From the NCBI GenBank assembly GCA_017523925.1, contig JAFWVQ010000037.1, positions 48,148-112,147 on the forward strand: a stretch of DNA of 64,000 nt, read 5' to 3'. Both the position numbers and the translations under genes were made by a program. The notes below the pieces were generated by a model. That model was given only the letters and a program-made list of their open reading frames with translations. It was not told the DNA's origin and ran no database searches. This document shows positions 42,126-50,631 of this stretch, piece after piece; positions within the stretch are counted from its first letter, which is position 1; every line of letters starts with the position of its first letter. Source of the DNA: Clostridia bacterium. Its GTDB lineage: Bacteria > Bacillota > Clostridia > Christensenellales > CAG-138.

Positions 42126-42449
42126 ATGAAGAACGCATACGAACTGAGGGAAACCTTCGCCCTCCGGAATCATAACACCACGATCACCCGCGCAGAGTTC
42201 GAGGCACGGTTCACCGCCACCCGCGAGACCGTAACCTTCACCTTCCACGGTTGGGACGGCAAGAGCTACGACGGCGAGAGGCGCAGGGCACGGGTCCTCC
42301 GCTCGAACGAGCCCGGCTACGAAAACGTCAGGTTCGTAAAGGTCGGCAAGAGCCTCCACTACATCGATGAAGACTACCTTGTACTCGAAAAGGCAACCGG
42401 CGAGAGGCACCCCGGAGCGAGCTGGCTGGTGGACGTCGAGAGGGCATAA
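42126..42449 (+). CDS. Small hypothetical phage protein (array gene)
   Basis: The start is ATG 42126 behind AAAGGGG; the protein has 107 residues. It appears beta-rich (ETVTFTFHGWDGKSYDGERR, then NVRFVKVGKSLHYIDEDYLV), with several Arg and Asp. No known motif is seen. Like the other array genes it has its own promoter, and a 223-base gap with GC-rich dyads follows. The function is unknown. Confidence 0.7.
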   Translation: MKNAYELRETFALRNHNTTITRAEFEARFTATRETVTFTFHGWDGKSYDGERRRARVLRSNEPGYENVRFVKVGKSLHYIDEDYLVLEKATGERHPGASWLVDVERA

Positions 42450-42605
42450 CATTCGATACCGCCCTTCACGGCGCGACAAACGGGCTGTGACGGCGCACCG
42501 GCTTTGGTAAGGGCAAACTCCCGCGTCGGCAAGCAATGCGCTCACAGGGGCTTCGCAAAGGGATGAACGGAACACGAAAAATGTAGAAATTTATTGAAAA
42601 AACGC

Positions 42606-42634
42606 TTGACTTTTAAGCTGTTTAGAGTGATATA
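42606..42634 (+). promoter_or_regulatory. Array promoter f
   Basis: TTGACT (42606-42611), 17 bases and GATATA (42629-42634). The ACAGTACCGAAAGG block follows and an AAAAATGTAGAAAT block lies upstream. It drives the last two array genes. Confidence 0.75.
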
Positions 42635-42672
42635 TACAGTACCGAAAGGAAAACAAACGGAGGTACAAAACC

Positions 42673-42870
42673 ATGAAACAGCAGAAGATAAGCAAAAGGG
42701 CGGAAACATACCTCAGGCGCATCGAGGCCTGCACCGCCCGCAACGAGATCGAAGGCATACGGATCGAGTTTTCAAACGACTGCAGCGCCTACAGGCTTTC
42801 CTGGGAGGACTTCACGGTACTCTACGCCGCACAGCAGGCGAAGCGCAGAGCGATTCGCGGCGAACGGTAA
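42673..42870 (+). CDS. Small basic hypothetical phage protein (array gene)
   Basis: The protein has 65 residues, behind GGAGGTACAAAACC, a sequence repeated exactly before the next gene. It is rich in Arg and Lys (QQKISKRAETYLRRIEACTA) with a central strand (IEGIRIEFSNDCSAYRLSW) and a helical end. It may bind nucleic acid. No family is recognised. Confidence 0.65.
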   Translation: MKQQKISKRAETYLRRIEACTARNEIEGIRIEFSNDCSAYRLSWEDFTVLYAAQQAKRRAIRGER

Positions 42871-42886
42871 AAGGAGGTACAAAACC

Positions 42887-43162
42887 ATGACGATCTACGA
42901 AGGAATGAATAAGCTGAGGCTGCCGAACCCCACCACCCCGGAAGACCTCGAGGCACGCTGGCACAGAACCTTAAAGTTTGGCGACAAGGTGCTTGTGGCC
43001 GGGTATTACTACAACGGTTTGAACAAGCCCTGCTGGTACGGAGCCACCTACGAGTTCCTGACCGGAGACACCACTGCCGAGGGCGTCATCGGGTTGAGGG
43101 CAGTCAGCGAGATCGAGTTCCACGACGACGGTCACGCGATCGCCTGGGCGATGAGACAGTAA
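42887..43162 (+). CDS. Small hypothetical phage protein (array gene)
   Basis: The protein has 91 residues, 17 bases after the previous gene and with an identical translation start region. It contains LKFGDKVLVAGYYYNGLNKP and YGATYEFLTGDTT, then FHDDGHAIAWAMRQ; it is beta-rich and rather aromatic. No known domain is visible. It is the last gene of the array before the TerL leader. Confidence 0.65.
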   Translation: MTIYEGMNKLRLPNPTTPEDLEARWHRTLKFGDKVLVAGYYYNGLNKPCWYGATYEFLTGDTTAEGVIGLRAVSEIEFHDDGHAIAWAMRQ

Positions 43163-43224
43163 AACAAAACAACCTGAGGTAAGGAGCTGGAAGGCTCTGT
43201 GCCTCGTTACACATACTTTTCACG

Positions 43225-43248
43225 GTCGCTTTGAAGGGCGACTTTTTT
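43225..43248 (+). terminator. Short hairpin with T-run before TerL
   Basis: GTCGC (43225-43229) and GCGAC (43238-43242) with an 8-base loop are followed by TTTTTT. The stem is short, so termination may be partial; it separates the small-gene array from the late genes. Confidence 0.5.
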
Positions 43249-43270
43249 GTTGCCCGGAAAGGAGGCAGTT

Positions 43271-44872
43271 TTGCGGAAGCTGAAGAAGTACGAACCGACG
43301 CGGTTCATGGCGAAGACCTCGCACTACGATAAGGAGGCCGCGGACTACGCGGTCATGTTCATCGAGTCGCTCTGCCACACAAAAGGCACATGGGCAGGTA
43401 AGCCTTTCGAGCTCATCGACTGGCAGGAACGTATCGTGCGCGACCTTTTCGGCGTACTGAAGGAGAACGGATACCGGCAGTTCAATACCGCCTACGTGGA
43501 GATCCCCAAGAAACAGGGAAAGTCGGAGCTTGCGGCGGCTATAGCGCTCCTACTCACCTGCGGCGACGGCGAGGAACGCGCCGAGGTCTACGGCTGCGCG
43601 GCCGACCGCAATCAGGCCAAGATCGTCTTTGACGTCGCGGTCGATATGGTAAGGCTCTGCCCTGCGCTCAACAAAAGGGTGAAGATACTGGAATCGCAGA
43701 AGAAGCTCGTGTACAAGCCGACGAACTCCTCATATCAGGTGCTTTCGGCTGATGTCGCGAACAAGCACGGCTTCAACACCCACGGCGTCATATTCGATGA
43801 GCTGCACACCCAGCCCAACCGGAAGCTCTTTGACGTCATGCTTCAGGGTTCCGGCGACGCGAGGATGCAGCCGCTGTATTTCCTCATAACGACGGCAGGG
43901 AACGATACGAACTCCATCTGCTACGAGGTGCATCAGAAAGCCATCGACATACAGGAAGGCCGGAAGATCGACCCGACATTCTATTCGGTTATCTACGGCG
44001 CTGACGAGAACGAGGACTGGACCGATCCCAAGGTGTGGAAGAAGGCGAACCCGTCGCTCGGCATCACCGTCGGGATCGACAAGGTCAAAGCCGCCTGTGA
44101 GTCGGCAAAGCAGAACCCCGGCGAGGAGAACGCTTTCCGTCAGCTGAGGCTCAATCAATGGGTGAAGCAAAGTATCCGCTGGATGCCGATGGACAAGTGG
44201 GACGCATGCTCTTTCCCAGCTAACGAGGATGACCTCGAAGGACGGATCTGCTACGGAGGTCTCGACCTTTCGTCGACCACGGATATCACGGCGTTCGTGC
44301 TCGTGTTCCCTCCGGAGGACGACGACGGCAGATACAGCGTGCTTCCGTACTTCTGGATACCGGAGGAAACGGTCGAACTCCGTGTGAAGCGGGATCACGT
44401 TCCGTATGACCTCTGGGCGAGGCAGGGATTCATCATGACGACCGAGGGCAATGTCGTTCATTACGGCTTCATCGAGAAGTTCATCGAGCGACTCGGCGAG
44501 CGTTTCAATATCCGCGAGATAGCCTTCGACCGCTGGGGAGCCGTGCAGATGGTGCAGAACCTCGAGGGCATGGGATTCACCGTCGTTCCATTCGGTCAGG
44601 GCTTCAAGGATATGTCCCCGCCTACGAAGGAGCTGATGAAGCTCGTGCTTGAAAAGCGCATAGCCCACGGCGGGCATCCCGTTCTACGCTGGATGATGGA
44701 CAACATTTTTATTCGCACCGACCCCGCCGGGAACATCAAGGCGGATAAGGAAAAAAGCTCAGAAAAGATCGACGGCGCGATCGCTACGATAATGGCTTTG
44801 GATCGGGCGATAAGATGCGGAAACGATACGACCGAGAGCGTTTACGATACGAGAGGCTTACTCTTCATCTGA
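43271..44872 (+). CDS. terL: Terminase large subunit
   Basis: The protein has 533 residues. The start is TTG 43271 behind AAAGGAGG. The ATPase has an atypical Walker A EIPKKQGKSE near residue 77 and Walker B GVIFDELH near 173. The C-terminal nuclease has GGLDLSSTTDITAF, FDRWGA and a final KIDGAIATIMALD with metal-binding acids. It cuts concatemers and pumps DNA into the prohead, and is of the HK97/Terminase_1 type. Its last 15 bases overlap the end of the convergent XRE gene. Confidence 0.96.
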   Translation: MRKLKKYEPTRFMAKTSHYDKEAADYAVMFIESLCHTKGTWAGKPFELIDWQERIVRDLFGVLKENGYRQFNTAYVEIPKKQGKSELAAAIALLLTCGDGEERAEVYGCAADRNQAKIVFDVAVDMVRLCPALNKRVKILESQKKLVYKPTNSSYQVLSADVANKHGFNTHGVIFDELHTQPNRKLFDVMLQGSGDARMQPLYFLITTAGNDTNSICYEVHQKAIDIQEGRKIDPTFYSVIYGADENEDWTDPKVWKKANPSLGITVGIDKVKAACESAKQNPGEENAFRQLRLNQWVKQSIRWMPMDKWDACSFPANEDDLEGRICYGGLDLSSTTDITAFVLVFPPEDDDGRYSVLPYFWIPEETVELRVKRDHVPYDLWARQGFIMTTEGNVVHYGFIEKFIERLGERFNIREIAFDRWGAVQMVQNLEGMGFTVVPFGQGFKDMSPPTKELMKLVLEKRIAHGGHPVLRWMMDNIFIRTDPAGNIKADKEKSSEKIDGAIATIMALDRAIRCGNDTTESVYDTRGLLFI

Positions 44873-45193
44873 AGGTTCTTCGTCATACGGCTTGTCGGTT
44901 GCCTTGAAATACTGACGGCCCTCTTTAACGTATGTAGGCTCGCCCACGGAGTAATCTCCGTTATAGAAGCCGGCGATGTCCATATCCAAAGCTTTAAGCA
45001 CCCTGCAGGCTATATCGAAAGAGGCTCGTCGAATCTTGCGCTTGCCGCTTTCAAACTGCTGATAGCTTTGAAGCGGTATACCCGCACGATCCGCTGCTTT
45101 CTGCTGTGTCAATCCGAGGAAGATCCTGCGCTCGTGGAGCGAGTAATGATCTTCTATATGGGCAACGGAAAAACCGTCAAGTGAGAATTCCAT
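44858..45193 (-). CDS. XRE-family transcriptional regulator
   Basis: The protein has 111 residues. The HTH (RRIFLGLTQQKAADRAGIPL, then QSYQQFESGKRKIRRASFDI) is preceded by 20 extra residues and followed by an acidic tail. It reads leftwards from a consensus promoter with two operators (45218-45268), so it is probably self-repressing. It may also influence the portal operon that starts just to the right. It could be the lysogenic repressor, an antitoxin-like orphan, or an accessory superinfection factor; no toxin partner is seen. Confidence 0.85.
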   Translation of the reverse strand: MEFSLDGFSVAHIEDHYSLHERRIFLGLTQQKAADRAGIPLQSYQQFESGKRKIRRASFDIACRVLKALDMDIAGFYNGDYSVGEPTYVKEGRQYFKATDKPYDEEPSDEE

Positions 45194-45217
45194 AAAGCAC
45201 CTCGCAAATCAAAACTT

Positions 45218-45268
45218 ACAGGCGTTTGCCTGTAGATGTATTATACAGTCAACTGCCTGTGCTGTCAA
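45218..45268 (-). promoter_or_regulatory. Consensus promoter with twin 16-bp operators for the XRE gene
   Basis: On the minus strand TTGACA (45263-45268), 17 bases and TATAAT (45240-45245) match consensus exactly. ACAGGCGTTTGCCTGT (45218-45233) and ACAGTCAACTGCCTGT (45245-45260) are two matching 16-bp dyads 27 bases apart. One fills the -35/-10 spacer and the other covers the start of the transcript. Confidence 0.8.
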
Positions 45269-45297
45269 TGCCGAAATCAACGGAAGGAGAAAAAGAT

Positions 45298-46599
45298 TTG
45301 GGGATCATAAAAAACATATTCAAGGCTCGAGATAAGCCTCAAAACCGAGCCGTCGGTTCCGGCTACGCTTTTTTCATGGGCGGCACTTCGTCCGGAAAGA
45401 CCGTGACGGAGCGATCCGCAATGCAGATGACTGCGGTCTATGCCTGTGTGCGTATTCTGTCGGAGGCAATAGCGGGACTGCCGCTGCACCTCTACAGGTA
45501 TAAGCCGGACGGGGGTAAGGAAAAGGCTATCGACCATCCCCTGTATCTCATACTGCACGACGAACCGAACCCCGAGATGAGCTCATTTGTATTCCGCGAG
45601 ACGCTCATGACGCATCTTCTGCTGTGGGGCAACGCCTACGCGCAGGTGATAAGGAACGGTAAGGGCGAGGTAATTGCTCTGTATCCGCTCATGCCTAATA
45701 AAATGAGCGTCGAGAGGGATGAGAACGGAAAGCTCTATTACCGTTACTACAAAACCTCCGATGAGCCCGGAGGCAGAAACAAGTCTGTCGTGCTCCGTTC
45801 GTATGATGTTCTGCATATCCCGGGTCTCGGCTTTGACGGTCTCGTGGGATACTCGCCAATTGCTATGGCAAAGAATGCTATCGGCCTCAGCATGGCGACC
45901 GAAGAGTTCGGCTCTAAGTTCTTCGCCAACGGCGCGGCTCCTTCCGGAGTTTTGGAGCATCCGTCGACGATCAAGGATCCGCAGCGTGTGCGTGAGGCAT
46001 GGCAGTCGCAGTTCGGCGGCTCGTCCAATTCGGGCAAGATCGCCGTGCTCGAAGAGGGCATGAAATACACTCCCATCTCCATAGCCCCGGAGCAGGCGCA
46101 GTTTCTTGAGACACGCAAATTTCAGATAAACGAGATCGCGAGGATATTCCGCGTGCCGCCTCATATGCTGGCAGATCTTGAGAAATCCTCGTTCTCGAAT
46201 ATTGAGCAGCAGTCGCTTGAATTCGTGAAATACACCCTCGATCCGTGGGTCATACGGTGGGAGCAGTCTATACAGCGGACGCTTTTCACACCTACGGAGA
46301 AGAGGCAGTATTTCGTAAAGTTCAACGTTGAGGGGCTGCTCCGCGGCGATTACGCTTCCCGTATGTCCGGTTACGCAACAGCGAGACAGAACGGCTGGAT
46401 GAGCGCCAACGATATAAGGGAACTGGAAAACATGGACCGCATCCCTCCCGAGGAGGGCGGCGATCTTTATCTTATCAACGGCAATATGCTTCCCATGGCG
46501 AACGCCGGAGCTTTTGCTGACGGAACGGGAGGTGAGGACGCTGAAAAGGGTACCGATGATAGACAGGAGGTTCGGAAGCCTGACCGTTACAGGTTTTGA
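45298..46599 (+). CDS. Portal protein (HK97 family)
   Basis: The protein has 433 residues. The start is TTG 45298 behind GGAAGGAG, giving GIIKNIFKARD. Typical portal sequences follow: TAVYACVRILSEAIAGLPLH, PNPEMSSFVFRETLMTHLLL, IPGLGFDGLVGYSPIAMAKN and RIFRVPPHMLADLEKSSFSN. It forms the dodecameric ring for DNA passage. The C-terminus (GTDDRQEVRKPDRYRF) overlaps by 44 bases the start of the HNH/AP2 element, so its natural end may have been changed by that insertion. Confidence 0.95.
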   Translation: MGIIKNIFKARDKPQNRAVGSGYAFFMGGTSSGKTVTERSAMQMTAVYACVRILSEAIAGLPLHLYRYKPDGGKEKAIDHPLYLILHDEPNPEMSSFVFRETLMTHLLLWGNAYAQVIRNGKGEVIALYPLMPNKMSVERDENGKLYYRYYKTSDEPGGRNKSVVLRSYDVLHIPGLGFDGLVGYSPIAMAKNAIGLSMATEEFGSKFFANGAAPSGVLEHPSTIKDPQRVREAWQSQFGGSSNSGKIAVLEEGMKYTPISIAPEQAQFLETRKFQINEIARIFRVPPHMLADLEKSSFSNIEQQSLEFVKYTLDPWVIRWEQSIQRTLFTPTEKRQYFVKFNVEGLLRGDYASRMSGYATARQNGWMSANDIRELENMDRIPPEEGGDLYLINGNMLPMANAGAFADGTGGEDAEKGTDDRQEVRKPDRYRF

Positions 46600-47227
46600 A
46601 AAAAAGATCAAGGGACACCTGTTCTGGTCTTGCAAATGCGACTGCGGCAACGACACAGTCGTTGAGGGCGGCAATCTCAGATCGGGACACACAAGCTCCT
46701 GCGGTCGATGCGAACGGTATGAACGGCTTGACAATGGGACTGTTGCGTGCAGGCTGCCTTCCGGCAAAAGCTTCTTTTTTGATTCGGAAGATCTCGAGTT
46801 CGTAAAGAGTCACAAATGGTCTATTGAATCGTCTGGATACGTTCATACGACTTTCAACGGAAAGCACGTCAGACTTCACACCATGCATGCCGGTTCGTCC
46901 GGAATGACGGTAGATCATATAAACGGGAACAGAACTGACAACAGACGCTGTAACCTGAGACTGTGCTCAAACAAAGAGAATGTTTGAAACGCTAAGCTCT
47001 CAGTGGCAAATACCACTGGATACAAAGGCGTTTCATACGACCGTGGCAGGAGAAAATACTCCGCAAGAATAACGGTCGACGCAAAGAACATCTTTCTCGG
47101 ATATTTCCACGAACCGGAAACGGCCGCTCACGCCTACGACAGAGCGGCTGTTCTTTATTTCGGAGAATACGCGAGGACAAATTTTAAGGAGGAAACAGAT
47201 AATGAGAAAATTCTGGCGCTGGGTTGA
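46556..47227 (+). pseudogene. HNH/AP2 homing endonuclease interrupted by an in-frame TGA
   Basis: The first part (from ATG 46556) has the usual homing HNH start MIDRRFGSLTVTGF, a zinc-binding KCDCG-like stretch, and the HNH core VDHINGNRTDNRRCNLRLCS. It ends at TGA 46985-46987. The same frame then continues NAKLSVANTTGYKGVSYDRG and GYFHEPETAAHAYDRAAVLY, a complete AP2 DNA-binding domain. A CGA-to-TGA change explains the break. The nuclease would be a selfish element inserted between portal and protease. The shortened first part still contains the whole HNH. The AP2 part might be translated alone from 47003, but no good site exists. Confidence 0.8.
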
Positions 47228-47954
47228 CTCCGTTAAAAACGCGGATGAACCCATCGAAACGAGCGGAGAAAGGACTCTGTATCTCAACGGCACGATAGCC
47301 GAGTCAACATGGTTTGACGACGACGTCACGCCGGCTCTTTTCAAGGAGGAGCTGAACGCGGGCGACGGCGACGTTGTCGTATGGATCAACTCGCCCGGAG
47401 GCGACTGCGTAGCCGCGGCTCAAATCTACAACATGCTGATCGACTACAAGGGAAACGTCACGGTCAAGATCGACGGCATAGCGGCAAGCGCGGCTTCGGT
47501 CATAGCGATGGCGGGCACGAAGGTGCTGATGTCTCCGGTATCCATGATGATGATCCATAATCCCGTGACCATCGCAATGGGCGACGCGGAGGACATGGCT
47601 GACGCCATAGAGATGCTCTCGGAGGTCAAAGAGTCGATCATGAACGCTTACGAGATCAAGACCGGCATGAGCCGTGCCAAAATCTCCCATCTCATGGACG
47701 CGACCACGTGGATGAACGCGAACAAGGCGATGGAGCTCGGCTTTATCGACGGCATACTCTCCCGCGAGGAACGGGCGAACGAACAGCCGGAGGTATCGGA
47801 GCTTTTCTCCGAAACAGCCGTCATGAACTCGCTCATGGGCAGGATCGCGGAGAAATGCAGGATCAAGAAAAAGCCTGTTCCAGCCGATGAAAAGAAACCC
47901 GAAGGACGCTCTGTGATAAGCCTCATGGAGCGTTTATCTTTACTCGAAAATTGA
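47202..47954 (+). CDS. ClpP-like head maturation protease
   Basis: The protein has 250 residues, behind AAGGAGG. It is a ClpP/S49-type fold: WINSPGGDCVAAAQIYNML, catalytic Ser in DGIAASAASVIAMAG, and His in SMMMIHNPVTIAMG. It trims the delta domain of the capsid protein and possibly the portal during prohead assembly. Its start overlaps the end of the broken HNH/AP2 gene. Confidence 0.93.
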   Translation: MRKFWRWVDSVKNADEPIETSGERTLYLNGTIAESTWFDDDVTPALFKEELNAGDGDVVVWINSPGGDCVAAAQIYNMLIDYKGNVTVKIDGIAASAASVIAMAGTKVLMSPVSMMMIHNPVTIAMGDAEDMADAIEMLSEVKESIMNAYEIKTGMSRAKISHLMDATTWMNANKAMELGFIDGILSREERANEQPEVSELFSETAVMNSLMGRIAEKCRIKKKPVPADEKKPEGRSVISLMERLSLLEN

Positions 47955-47971
47955 CAAGGAGGACATAAGTC

Positions 47972-49180
47972 ATGACGATCAACGAACTGCGCCAGAAGCG
48001 CGCACAGAAGCTTGCGGCCGCGAGGGCTTTCCTTGAGTCGAACCGCAACAACGACGGCGTTCTTTCTGCCGAGGATGACGCCGCCTATACCCGCATGGAG
48101 AACGAGATCACGGCTCTGGGCAATGAGATCTCCCGTATGGAGCGTCTTGAGGCAATGGACGCTAAGCTCTCGTTCCCCGTTTCCGCTCCCATTACGGAGA
48201 AGCCCGAACAGCCCGCAAAGACCGAGATCAAGACCGGCAGGGCGACCGACGAGTATAAGAAGGCGTTCTGGAACGCCACGAGGCACAAGGATAAGGACAA
48301 GCTCACTCCCGAGATGAGGAACGCCCTGCAGGTCGGTACCGACTCCGAGGGCGGCTACCTCGTTCCCGATGAGTTCGAGAAGATGCTCATCGCGGGTCTT
48401 GGCGACGCGACTGTGATCCGTTCTCATGCCTACGTATTCAAGACCTCCAACGGTCTGCACAAGATCCCCGTCGTCGCCTCTCACGGCTCCGCGGCGTGGA
48501 TCGACGAGGAAGGCGCGTATACGGAAAGCGACGACGCCTTCGGTCAGGTCCAGCTCGACGCTCACAAGGTCGGTACCATCATTAAGGTATCCGAGGAGCT
48601 GCTCAACGACTCCGCTTTCGATCTTGAGGGCTACATCTATTCCGAGTTCATCCGCAGGATCGGCGACAAGGAGGAAGAAGCGTTCATCACGGGCAACGGT
48701 TCCTCCAAGCCCACTGGTATCCTCAACGCGACCGGTGGCGGTCAGGTAGGCGTGACGACCGCGTCCGCGACCGCTATCACCGCAGACGAGCTTATCGATC
48801 TCTTCTACAGCCTCAAGGCTCCCTACCGCAAGAACGCGGTCTGGGTGTTCAACGACGCTACGATGAAGATCGTCCGCAAGCTCAAGGACGGCAGCGGCCA
48901 GTATCTCTGGCAGCCCGGCCTTAAGGACGGCGAAGCGGATACCATCCTCGGCCGCCCGTATTTCACCTCTGCAGCTGTTCCTACCGTAGCCGCGGGCGCG
49001 AAGACTGTTATCTTCGGCGACCTCAACTACTACTGGATCGGCGACCGCGAGGGCATTACCTTCCGCAGACTCAACGAGCTATACGCAGGGAACGGCCAGG
49101 TGGGATTCCTCGCCTCCAAGCGTCTCGACGGCAAGACCGTGCTTCCCGAGGCCATCAAGCTGCTCCAGCAGCACGCTTAA
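47972..49180 (+). CDS. Major capsid protein (HK97 fold)
   Basis: The protein has 402 residues. The N-terminal 110 residues are a coiled, charged delta/scaffold domain (TINELRQKRAQKLAAARAFL) likely removed by the protease. The HK97 core starts around GTDSEGGYLVPDEFEKMLIA and has the P-domain and E-loop features (AFGQVQLDAHKVGTIIKVSE, LLNDSAFDLEGYIYSEF, FITGNGSSKPTGILN). It forms the icosahedral head. The start has AAGGAGG upstream. Confidence 0.96.
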   Translation: MTINELRQKRAQKLAAARAFLESNRNNDGVLSAEDDAAYTRMENEITALGNEISRMERLEAMDAKLSFPVSAPITEKPEQPAKTEIKTGRATDEYKKAFWNATRHKDKDKLTPEMRNALQVGTDSEGGYLVPDEFEKMLIAGLGDATVIRSHAYVFKTSNGLHKIPVVASHGSAAWIDEEGAYTESDDAFGQVQLDAHKVGTIIKVSEELLNDSAFDLEGYIYSEFIRRIGDKEEEAFITGNGSSKPTGILNATGGGQVGVTTASATAITADELIDLFYSLKAPYRKNAVWVFNDATMKIVRKLKDGSGQYLWQPGLKDGEADTILGRPYFTSAAVPTVAAGAKTVIFGDLNYYWIGDREGITFRRLNELYAGNGQVGFLASKRLDGKTVLPEAIKLLQQHA

Positions 49181-49192
49181 GGAGGTGTAGAA

Positions 49193-49546
49193 ATGAGTGA
49201 GTACAACACCAAAAACTATACCGAACAGGGCGGCGACGTCACCCACATTCACGGCAGACTGATAATCGAGGAAGACGGCGAGATATCCGGTCTTCCTCAG
49301 GCCTCTGGCCTCACGCCCGGCATAATTAAAGCGGACGGCATCACAAGGGACGCTCCCTATACCGTTGAGGTCAAGATCGATTCGGAAACGGGAAAGCTCT
49401 ACGTTCCCGAGTACCCCAAAGCGCAGTCCGTTACTCAGAGCACGGCGACAACGGTCGCCGATCTCAAAAACTCTTTCAATGCCCTTATTACCGCATTGAT
49501 CGAGGGCGGCGTAATGGCCGAGGGCGGCAGCAAGGGCGAAGGATGA
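49193..49546 (+). CDS. Head fibre-like protein
   Basis: The protein has 117 residues, behind AAGGAGGTG. It begins EYNTKNYTEQGGDVTHIHGR and ends with an LKNSFNALITALIEGG helix, the pattern of phage head fibre proteins (phi29 gp8.5-like) that follow the capsid gene in Clostridia siphophages. It would decorate the capsid. It overlaps the connector gene by 4 bases. Confidence 0.8.
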   Translation: MSEYNTKNYTEQGGDVTHIHGRLIIEEDGEISGLPQASGLTPGIIKADGITRDAPYTVEVKIDSETGKLYVPEYPKAQSVTQSTATTVADLKNSFNALITALIEGGVMAEGGSKGEG

Positions 49547-49875
49547 TGAATGGAAGCGGCGGCATGAATACTCTTTTGCAGAAGCTCAAGGCAAACCTCA
49601 TATTGGAACATTCGGCTGACGATGCGCTGCTCGAGGGCTATCTTACTGCCGCCATCGCCTACGCGGAAAGCTACCAGCATATAGAGGAAGGTTACTACAG
49701 CGGGCACGATATGCCTGCGACAACAGAACAGGCCGTGATCATGCTCGCTTCTCATTTCTATGAATCCCGTGACGGCGCAACTGCGGGCTTCTTTGCGGAT
49801 AACCCACAGGCGGCGCAGCAGACGTGGAACACGGTCAATCTGCTCCTGCGTCTCGACCGGAGGTGGCAGGTATGA
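49543..49875 (+). CDS. Head-tail connector (gp6-like)
   Basis: The protein has 110 residues. Helical sequence (LEHSADDALLEGYLTAAIAY, then ATTEQAVIMLASHFYESRDG) is typical of gp6-like connector proteins that dock on the portal. Position two genes after the capsid agrees. ATG 49543 overlaps the upstream stop (ATGA), and another ATG at 49564 is possible. It overlaps the next gene by 4 bases. Confidence 0.85.
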   Translation: MMNGSGGMNTLLQKLKANLILEHSADDALLEGYLTAAIAYAESYQHIEEGYYSGHDMPATTEQAVIMLASHFYESRDGATAGFFADNPQAAQQTWNTVNLLLRLDRRWQV

Positions 49876-50207
49876 GCATTGGCAAAATGAACCGTTTCGC
49901 TGAGCTCGTAGAGAAACGTAACGTCAGGGACAGCGAGGGCTTCACCTCGAAAGAGAATGTGGTTCTCGCGTCCTTCCGCGTCTATCACGAAGGGCGGCAC
50001 GGATCTGTAAGATGGGCAAACCTCGCGGCGTTCAGTGAAGCGACGGATCTCTTTCGGTTCCGGACAAACCCCGACGTCCATGTGGTGACAGGCCAGATCA
50101 TCATCTGCGACGGCGAACGCTTCGAGATCCTGTCCGTAGAAAATGTCAGGGGGCGCAGTATGTACGTCGAAGTCCTTGCCAGACAGGTGGTGGCGAGCCA
50201 TGGCTAA
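49872..50207 (+). CDS. Head closure / head-tail adaptor protein
   Basis: The start is ATG 49872, ATGA overlap; the protein has 111 residues. KMNRFAELVEKRNVRDSEGF, then RVYHEGRHGSVRWANLAAF and DGERFEILSVENVRGRSMY is the beta-barrel pattern of SPP1 gp16-like head closure proteins. It seals the filled head before tail joining. It overlaps the next gene by 8 bases. Confidence 0.85.
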   Translation: MSIGKMNRFAELVEKRNVRDSEGFTSKENVVLASFRVYHEGRHGSVRWANLAAFSEATDLFRFRTNPDVHVVTGQIIICDGERFEILSVENVRGRSMYVEVLARQVVASHG

Positions 50208-50631
50208 AGCCGACGTAAAGATGCCGGAGGAATTCCTCGATCGGCTTACGCGGCTCGGCGCTGCGCAGGATGAGATTGCAGGAAAGGTGCTCGAAGCCGG
50301 AGCGGAGATCGTCGAAGCGAAGGTCAGGAGCAATCTCATCGCGGTCATCGGAAAGGATACGGCGTATCCGTCGCGCTCGACGGGCGAACTCGTATCGGCG
50401 CTCGGCATAACGCAGGTGCGCGTGAACAGGAACGGCGACTACGATATAAAGATCGGTTTTGCCGAGCCGCGTCCGGACGGTGAGAGCAACGCGAAGATCG
50501 CGAACACCATTGAGTACGGCAGGCACGGTCAGCCCGCTAAACCCTTCCTCGCGCCCGCGAAGGCAGCGTCGAGGAAGGCTTGCATCGAAGCCATGATCAG
50601 GAAGTTCGAAGAGGAAACCGGAAAGATATGA
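50200..50631 (+). CDS. HK97 gp10-family tail completion protein
   Basis: The start is ATG 50200; the protein has 143 residues. It contains LTRLGAAQDEIAGKVLEAGA, YPSRSTGELVSALGITQVRV and ANTIEYGRHGQPAKPFLAPA, the last being a typical gp10 motif ahead of a C-terminal helix. It joins the head closure complex to the tail. It overlaps the next gene by 4 bases. Confidence 0.9.
   Translation: MAKADVKMPEEFLDRLTRLGAAQDEIAGKVLEAGAEIVEAKVRSNLIAVIGKDTAYPSRSTGELVSALGITQVRVNRNGDYDIKIGFAEPRPDGESNAKIANTIEYGRHGQPAKPFLAPAKAASRKACIEAMIRKFEEETGKI

Noticed and set aside
39385..42634. CRISPR-like or satellite repeat interpretation of the promoter array
   Set aside because: The repeats are 30-100 bases, irregularly spaced by whole genes, and contain -35/-10 elements with constant 17-base spacing. 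No spacer-like units and no cas genes are present.
40924..42672. Longer protein starts reading FGVIYTVPK before three small array genes
   Set aside because: These residues are a translation of the conserved promoter block (GATATATACAGTACC); each gene has a good ribosome-binding site and ATG further down.
44858..45193. XRE gene as one half of a toxin-antitoxin pair
   Set aside because: No small toxin gene lies next to it; both neighbours are TerL and portal.
45298..46599. Frameshift at the end of the portal gene
   Set aside because: The C-terminus looks unusual, but it can be explained by the overlapping homing endonuclease insertion. The core portal motifs are uninterrupted and no better second frame exists.
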